NCBI GenBank assembly: GCA_960531495.1
Contig: OY482846.1
Span: 38,502,091 to 38,566,090, forward strand
Direction of reading: 5' to 3'
Source of the DNA: Zeus faber
Taxonomy: Eukaryota > Chordata > Actinopteri > Zeiformes > Zeidae
DNA: 64,000 nucleotides
The notes beneath the pieces were generated by a model. The model did not search any database and was not told the DNA's origin. It saw only the letters and a list, made by a program, of their open reading frames with translations. Shown one piece after another: positions 57,157-64,000 of the stretch. The first letter of the stretch is position 1; each line of letters starts with the position of its first letter. Made by a program: the position numbers and the translations under genes.

Positions 57157-59037
57157 TTCAGAGAAAATTCACACTGCGAATTAAACAACCTTGAAACGTC
57201 CATTTGTCAAAATTGAGCAGCATTTTCCAAAACATCAGCTCTCGGCTCCCCTTGTTTCTTCACCAGGGAGGACATTGGCTGTTTGTTTCTCGGTGTTCTC
57301 TCGCTCCTCTGATTGTTTCACGTATCAAACCGGCGTAATCAGTTCAGCAGTCCACTCAAGCCCTCAGTAATTAGGAGGGGTGTAATGGAGGCTGCATTGT
57401 GTTGCTTTGATGGCCTCTCGCTGAGATGGGATAGGGCTAATCACTGAATCAGCACTGCACTGGCACAATATGATGCCAATGGTGGACATATAATTTGTGT
57501 TTTTTTTAATCCATTTTTTTTCCGTTTGCCAAAACATGAGATTTAGAAGGCCTTAAATGAGGATGTTACGGAGTAACCTATTGACAGTACTGTGCCTTAC
57601 AGACATAGTATTAATCAAATTCAATTCAAATTACATTTTCTATTCAATTCAAAGGACTCTTTTTGTATGGAAAACATACCTTTACATTGCCAAACCAAAA
57701 CAAATAAAACATGAATAATGTAAAATTAAGACAGAAAAATGTAAATGTTGAGATATACGCTATACACAATATTTTCTAGATGCTCTATAGCCTGTATATA
57801 GACAATTGAGACTAGCCAACCTTCATTGTTTCATTCTCAAGGGTGTTAATACTGAGGTGTGACATGAAAAGGAATAAGGGAAAATCATTCAAATCAAAGA
57901 TAGGTTACGCCAGGCACACAACAAATTTACAAGATCTTAAGAGAATCCTCAGCAAATCTCTTGTCTTGAGGGTTGTTAACAGCACCTAGAGATGGTCAGA
58001 AAGCCTTTGTGCTCAATCCCAGATTAGTCTGGGCCTCCTGTGAGCTGGTTTGATATCATCTCAAGCTCTTATAGTGTGTGCTAGAATCCAAACATATGTT
58101 AAATCCTGTTGTGTGTACACTACTAGGATGGGGAAATAAAGTCTTGCTGTACCTGCTGTACTACATTGCTGTACTTTGCAATTTTAGAAGACTGATGGTT
58201 TATCCCTACCATCACCTGGAGTACCTGCCAGGGAGATGTAGTGTGAAATAACACATATACGACACATTCACATCAAACCCTTTTGAAAAAAGACTTCCGA
58301 TTTGGCTAATATCTATCATATCTGATAGGAAATATAACCTGGCTTAATTATTTGAAACCCTATTTTCTATTTTATTTTCCCTTCATACGCTGACGACACT
58401 GTGCTTCCGTGGTCGTATGTCTCACACCACATATGACACACACACACACCCATCAAACCAGATTGTTGCCAAACAGGAATTCATTGAGCTCCACTCACCT
58501 TCCTAGCTTTCTTTCTTTTTCAAGTCCCTACTGGCTGTTGTTCACAAAACATGTCTTCACCTTTAACAAGTCTTCCAGACTATTGCAACTGGCCTGCTCA
58601 ACTCCCTTTGTCCTATGTGGAATCCCTCCATCCTGGTGTGTTCCCTGTCTGCCGGTATCTGAATCCAGTCGAGACCTCCAGTGAAGGCCATTGATAGCTG
58701 CAAGGGTGGGGGGATAGGGGGGTGGGGGGGTCATGGTTCCAGCTTTGCACTTGCACTCCTGCCCTGGTACGAGTAATTGCTAAACTTTCTTTTTCCCCAA
58801 CTCACACGGTTATACCCTCCTGGCTGTCGATAGTGGAATGACCTTCCCAGTGTAATAAGGAGGGCAGAATCGAGTCCTAGTTTCTGTAGCGCACAAGATA
58901 CATCCTCCAAATGCTCAAAAACAAGCGAGAGGGGGTTTCATAAATAATGAACAGACAAAATAGAAAGTATTTTAATAAAATATAAGTAAAATGATGGTAA
59001 ACTTGTCCTTGTGAAAAAATTCAATATCATGTGGATA
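57157..59037. other. Mostly single-copy-looking DNA
   Basis: The part at 57,230-57,480 is GC-richer and may be a conserved noncoding element. A short ACACACAC run lies near 58,435-58,450. The 91-codon frame at 58,409-58,684 is unrecognised. Confidence 0.35.
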
Positions 59038-59560
59038 TGAAAAATTGAAACATGCAATTTTGCTTAATATCTGGCTGATTAGCAATTGTCAAGCAAAATC
59101 TAGGATGTAGCACAAGGTGGAAGCTACAGTGATGTTCACTAGTGGAAATCTGGTGAGTGGAAAGAGGTGTCACAGAAAAAATTAAAAACAGCAAGTCAAT
59201 AAAGAGGTGAGATGTAAGATGAAATAAAAATAGAAATATATGTAGGTAATTTATTTATATATATATATATACATTTTACACTGTATATATTTCTATTTTT
59301 ATTTCATCTTACATCTCACCTCTTTATTGACTTGCTGTTTTTAATTTTTTCTGTGACACCTGAATTTAATTTCTTTAATTAACAACTGGGATTTTATCTT
59401 ATTAAATTTTCTTATTATATTTTTCATTGCAGGAGCGATTATGGAGACTTCCACGAGTGACCATCACTGAAGCTTCCACCTCGTGCTACATTCTAGATTC
59501 TGCTTGACAGTTGCTAAAAAAACACAAATTAAGCCAAAATGTATGTTTCAATTCTTGATT
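59038..59560. mobile_element. Long inverted repeat (foldback element)
   Basis: Arms 59,165-59,240 and 59,286-59,361 are exact reverse complements over 76 bp, with a 45-bp AT-rich loop. Outside them homology continues at lower identity: TCAAGCAAAATCTAGGATGT and AGCACAAGGTGGAAGCTACA on the left pair with the TTCCACCTCGTGCTACATTC and TAGATTCTGCTTGACAG stretch on the right (59,474-59,515). The right arm has about 80 extra bp (59,362-59,440). No coding sequence is visible. Confidence 0.9.
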
Positions 59561-59561
59561 G

Positions 59562-59574
<13 letters not shown>

Positions 59575-59640
<66 letters not shown>
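59575..59640. repeat. (TA)n microsatellite
   Basis: Pure TA run of about 66 bp, next to the foldback element. Confidence 0.97.
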
Positions 59641-59642
<2 letters not shown>

Positions 59643-60072
59643 CAATATGTGACCCATCCCATACTTTAGGGTCATTTGGCAGCTTTCAACTTTTTTTCCG
59701 CACCATTTGAAAGTGGAAGAATCAGAGCTTTCCAACAAGGTGTCACTTGTGCAAATCAAGCAAATATTTTTTTTAAAGCTATGACTTGTGTGGGTGTGGC
59801 GAACTGTGATTCTGAGATAATCACCTCCAAAGGTTTACCCACACTTGGCTTCATTCTGAATGGGCCAATCACAAACAGCGTTGAGAAGCATCAACAACAC
59901 ACAACTACAACTAGTTTTACTACAGCAACTACAACTACAGCATTTATTTAACAGTTTTCACATACATAAATGTTTTATAAAAGTGGAATCATTTTGGAGT
60001 TTTAAATCTGAAATCTGAAATCTGAAAATCTGTCACCAACCTCAACAGACTTCATCACGTCATCAACTTCTT
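59641..60072. other. Probable flank of the copy B transposon
   Basis: It contains ACTACAACTA words near 59,905-59,940 and three AATCTGA repeats at 60,005-60,030. GTGACCCATCCCATACTTTA with GGGTCATTTG lies at its start and may belong to the adjacent transposon, but this was not proven by a second copy. Confidence 0.4.
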
Positions 60073-60832
60073 CCATTGTAACAATAACAGGGGTATCGTT
60101 GGTCTCGTCCGGTGGTTCTTGAAAATATTCTGTTTCATCGTCACATTCAGGTTGATATGAATGGATAATATCAGATTCAGCATCACTGTGGGAGAACTTA
60201 CTATCATCGCGGAAAAAGAAGTCCAGTATGCACTGCTAACACTGACTAGGATCAATCCCACCTGTCAGATTAAGATCCGCGGTATGATTTAGATCTTCAG
60301 CCACCCGCTTCTCCTAATCCATAACAACACAGGAAAATGAACGTTTTCACAGACAAGTGAAACCGGATCCTCGTCTTGTTTACGGGAGTGAAGTCAGTGA
60401 CGTCAGCAATTGTCACTTGATGGACACGCCCCCTCCACAACAATGTCTCCGTGTGTGTGTAAAAGTAGTACGATTTAAAGGTTGAACTCTATCAGAACGG
60501 TTTCACATTGTGACTTCACATCACATGGAATATGGATGAATGATCTTCACCTGGACACTCGCTTTAAAGTAAACGATCGATCGGTGTTGTTCAGCGCTAT
60601 TGAGCGTCTTGGTAAGTGAACTGCGTTTCCGTAATCTAACGGGAATATTTAACTCCACGGTTTAACATTTTTCTACTATTTATAAATCAAACAAGGTTTT
60701 TGAAAATATGTTGAGAGAAAAAAACCCACAAAGGAACACAAATCTGGAAAAATTTCAACTTACTTGGCTGCTCCTGGCGATTTTAGAAATGTGTGAGATG
60801 GCGGGTTTTGCTGCGGTGTGTCACATATGCTA
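60073..60832 (-). mobile_element. DNA transposon fragment, copy B
   Basis: The partner of 42,430-43,260. The minus-strand coding remnant runs through the equivalent of the copy A stop (QEPPDET near 60,115) but has its own lesions: TAA in the cysteine/glutamine region near 60,235 and TAG in place of the early Glu near 60,315. It lacks the catalytic part. The noncoding half downstream of the start codon (60,340-60,830) is the best conserved between copies. Confidence 0.7.
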
Positions 60833-63495
60833 ACTTGTCATGGTGATTTCAGTATAGCAAATGGCAGTTACGCTAAAGAAAGCAAGTAAGAACAGGTAAG
60901 AGCAGCAGTGTAGTAAAAATGTGCTATGGCATTATAACAGCATTGCAGAAAGTGTCAATTCAGCGAGAGCAGCTTGATTGTGATTCATTGATTCAGTCAC
61001 AATCTTGGAAATTTGACAGAATATTGGATCACGTGAGTGCATATCAAACCAATAGTTCTCATCCAATGTTTAAAACCGAAACACTCCAGTCAAGTGGGAG
61101 TACCTGGGGACAATAGCAAAATCATTTAATATTTTTTCAGACATACATAAAGAAATAATTGCAAGACATTCTTTGGTGTTGCACCTGGGGGGAGCAATCA
61201 AATTCCAGGGATGGGTGTGGCCACCCCTTTTGTCCCACCCACCTTGCCCACATTGACTGGTTCCACCCTCTACTCACTGCCATATTGGTCACTGGTAATA
61301 ATCGGCAATTTTGTGATTTAAGCTCTTTCTGGTACTGTAACTGAATAATAACATGTTGAATTTCTCTTTAAAGATGAAATCTCAATTCTAAAATGTGTTA
61401 TTTGCCGTGTTTCAAGGGGTATTTGGATGTACCTACCATGCAACTGTAGCTTCCCATCTTTGCCAGTGTGCAATCATGCGGTTGATTGCAAAGACATATT
61501 CTAACAGAGAGACAGAGACGGAGAATGGAGGAATTCTTGCAGCATTTGCAATCGTGTGCAATGTTCACACTTTGAATAGTCACATTATCACACAGGAGAG
61601 AAAAAGACACGGTTTCTCCAAGGCTAACTGAGTGTTGAACTGTTTCTGGTGAGCTGTCGGTATTCTAAAGAATATCTCTTGAATGTCTAAACAAATGTAT
61701 TTGTCCCACTCTCAACCATTAGCGGTTCCTTGAAGAGTGGTGGATGAATAGGAATAAAATCAGAGCCTACCGAAAAGACTTCATAGCAACAAGAGTCAAA
61801 ATCCAATACAAAACCAGTATGTGAGTGAAAGTTCTTTGTGATCAGCGAAGCACAAGAAAAATGACACGATTTAATTATTCCTAAAAGCAAAATTAGGAAT
61901 GCTTCTGCGGTGCTTATTCAAAAGGCAAAAACCGAAGCAGATCATCTCTCCAATCTCACGCTCGCTTTTCGCAAAGACTGTCAACCAGAGATAAATGAGC
62001 AGGGTTTTTAACCCACTCTACCAATGTGATCACAGACTTTCTTCCCAGACTATTTTTTAAATGCAATAAATCTGTCCAATTGGGCCTTTTTATTTTTTTA
62101 AATCAGAGCAGACGTTAACATGGTCGTCTGGGAAACCCGTGTGACCTTGAGGTTCACAAGAGCCATATTAAAGGACCCAGTTTCAATTATCCCTCATTAT
62201 ATACTTTTGGGGAACAGACTGAAATTCCCTGGAAACACTAATCCCTCCATGTACGCGTTCCCAAAAGTTTGGGACTATAAGAGTTGATTTGACCTTTTAA
62301 GCAAAGATTTTAATGTAATACTCTAATATCGACATGCTTCTATGTTGGATACTTTGATGTCTTAGTCATCCGGACCACTGAACTAGTAAAAAATAATGTT
62401 ATTAAATGATCAATTCCATAACTTCTGATACTGGATTAGTCAATATCCATAAAATGGCAGCACAAAATTTTGCAACGCTGTTACATTTTTGTTCAAATAT
62501 CCAAAGAAAATTTGCAAATAAAAAACAATTATTGCCAAAAATAATAAAATATACATAATATACAAAATGTGATTTTATGCACAGGATAGGTAAGTTAAAA
62601 GCTATATCTGGTGTTATAGCTGGTAGCGAGTATAAATAAAATACAATATAAATGGATATGCTATACAGGATGAGCATACTGTACTGTATATCAATACAAT
62701 AATACAGGCATGGATAACAATGAATGACTCGGTATCCAGTTCATTATATTCATGACTAATTAATTATTTACAATGTCTGCAGTATTATTACAGTAATATT
62801 ACAATATAACAATATACAATATATTGCATATGTGTGTATGTGAATGTGTGTTGGATTATGCATCATCAATTGGGTCCATCTGGGTCCACTCCCACCCACC
62901 TTCCCAATTCCAGCCCCATGCAATGTAGTTACCCAAAAACTTGTCGTTTTATTAGATCGATTGACCAAGGAATCTGCTTGAGCTATTCTGTTATTGTGTC
63001 AATCCAAATTATGAAATTCATGTTACAGCCTTTTTACATGACTAACTTTTCCCTTTCCCATTGTATGGTGATATGGAGGCTTATAGGGAACCAATAGAAA
63101 CTCTGTGTCATTATTCTATAACATTACACTGTGCAATCAACATAATCTTCATAATGATAAGTTAAAGCAAAAAAGTTGTCTATTTCCACTTTAAATAAAA
63201 TATAATATTACTGCAACAGGTCATTAAACTATGCAGTTATCAGACATGGATTGAAGGATAGTGAACCAACCCTTTAAAAGAAAGTCATTTTATTGCTTTT
63301 CCAGGATTTTGCAAGATTTTGCAAAGGCTGAAAGCATATAAGTTTGAGGAGTGGGGAAATTGGGAAAGCTGTAGAATGGATTCGCTGGAATCAATAAATT
63401 GATACATCATATGCTACAAAATGATGAACTGGTTCCAAACAAATACAACTAAAATAAACGTCAAAATGTATTGAAGAAAACAGTGGTCACTGGGG

Positions 63496-63497
<2 letters not shown>
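60833..63497. other. Mostly unassigned DNA
   Basis: AT-rich to mixed sequence. No repeat family recognised. Small frames (for example 61,395-61,631 and 62,834-63,097) match nothing I know. Confidence 0.35.
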
Positions 63498-63543
<46 letters not shown>

Positions 63544-63567
63544 TATTATTATTATTATTATTATTAT
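63498..63567. repeat. (AAT)n-(ATT)n inverted microsatellite
   Basis: About 45 bp of AAT repeats switch directly to about 25 bp of ATT repeats at 63,543, so the two halves are self-complementary and can form a hairpin. Confidence 0.95.
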
Positions 63568-63639
63568 AATTATAATAATATTAATAACTTTTAACTGCAA
63601 TTGCCATTTAAATTGCAATTTCCAACAGCACACATTGAT

Positions 63640-64000
63640 TTGACTGGCACTGGTAGGTTGGTTTGGGAATGTGGTCGGCCAGGGGCGACCCGACTCTAGT
63701 GGCTTGGTTCGGGTCATGGCGGCTTGCACCTGGTGGCAGGTGGTTTCTGGCATGTTGCAACCCAGCAGGGCTACGTGGAGCGATGCCGGGTGCCTTGCGG
63801 GGCTGCTTGCTGTCGTGGTTGTGGGTTTGGGTGCCGGAGTTGGCTGTCAGCCTTTGCTCTTGCTGCGTGGCTTCTCTGCGGTGTGTGCCCTGGGTGGGCG
63901 TGGTGGAGGGCCCAGATATCTGGCTGTCTATGGGCGGGGCCTGACATCCAGGTGTCCTGCGCTGAGCGCACTCGGCTCCATGGATGGGCGTTGGGGGCTT
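63640..64000 (+). mobile_element. GC-rich dispersed repeat, copy 2 (cut by window end)
   Basis: Composition changes abruptly to GC-rich with GCTTGCTG, GTGGGTTTGGGTGCC and GGTGTCCTGCGCTGAGCGC. The last 50 bp match the minus strand of 2,225-2,580. A 93-codon frame (63,663-63,944) is repeat-derived. The element continues beyond the window. Confidence 0.5.

Noticed and set aside
63663-63944. Cys/Trp/Leu-rich 93-codon frame at the window end
   Set aside because: It lies in a GC-rich dispersed repeat also present at 2.2-2.6 kb.

Overview
The window reads as intergenic or gene-desert DNA of a ray-finned (teleost) fish. This rests on the repeat content: a Rex1-type LINE, an L2-type LINE, a Ty3/Gypsy element of a type familiar from fish genomes, a tRNA-derived fish SINE, hAT-like MITEs, a short foldback with the GGCCACTTTATTAGGTACA arm common in fish, and many long CA/TG, TA, AAT and GA microsatellites. 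I recognise no intact host protein-coding gene, no rRNA, no functional tRNA, no CRISPR array and no bacterial-style operon. Nearly all open frames are short, lie in low-complexity DNA, or belong to decayed transposons.

Layout. 0-9 kb: mostly unassigned sequence with scattered MITEs, a GC-rich dispersed repeat (about 2.2-2.6 kb) and a LINE 3' tail (5.6-6.0 kb). 9-20 kb: a 355-bp TTG/CTG tract and (TG)43, several TA tracts, a complete hAT-like MITE (13.8-14.3 kb), a repeat with 150-200 bp internal units (15.6-16.4 kb), and an interstitial telomeric repeat in head-to-head orientation (19.4 kb). 20-31 kb: largely single-copy-looking DNA, then a SINE nested in a LINE tail (28.5-29.3 kb) and a second cluster of the 150-200 bp unit repeat. 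31-34 kb: a MITE carrying a foldback and a TA tract, running into a minisatellite of about 2.06 kb with a unit near 24 bp, which contains one inverted segment.

36-40 kb: a broken Ty3/Gypsy element (zinc knuckle, protease, integrase; RT/RNase H region absent) followed by a hAT-type element. 42-43 kb and 60-61 kb: two copies of one DNA transposon with an acidic N-terminal coding remnant. 46.8-47.4 kb: an old tandem duplication. 47.3-54.2 kb: a nest of retroelements, with a minus-strand Rex1-like LINE split by a LINE-tail fragment, by a plus-strand L2-like LINE that itself carries a 5'-truncated third LINE with a 10-bp target duplication, and by a degenerate tandem array rich in ETS and CRE-like sites. 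59.0-59.6 kb: a long inverted repeat with perfectly matched 76-bp inner arms.

The features do not form a pathway; they record successive transposon insertions and tandem-repeat growth. I found no convincing new biological system. The most unusual items are the 24-bp minisatellite with its inverted segment, the perfect long hairpin, the telomere-like head-to-head junction, the ETS/CRE tandem array and the nested LINE cluster. All family assignments come from recognising motifs by eye, without a database search.
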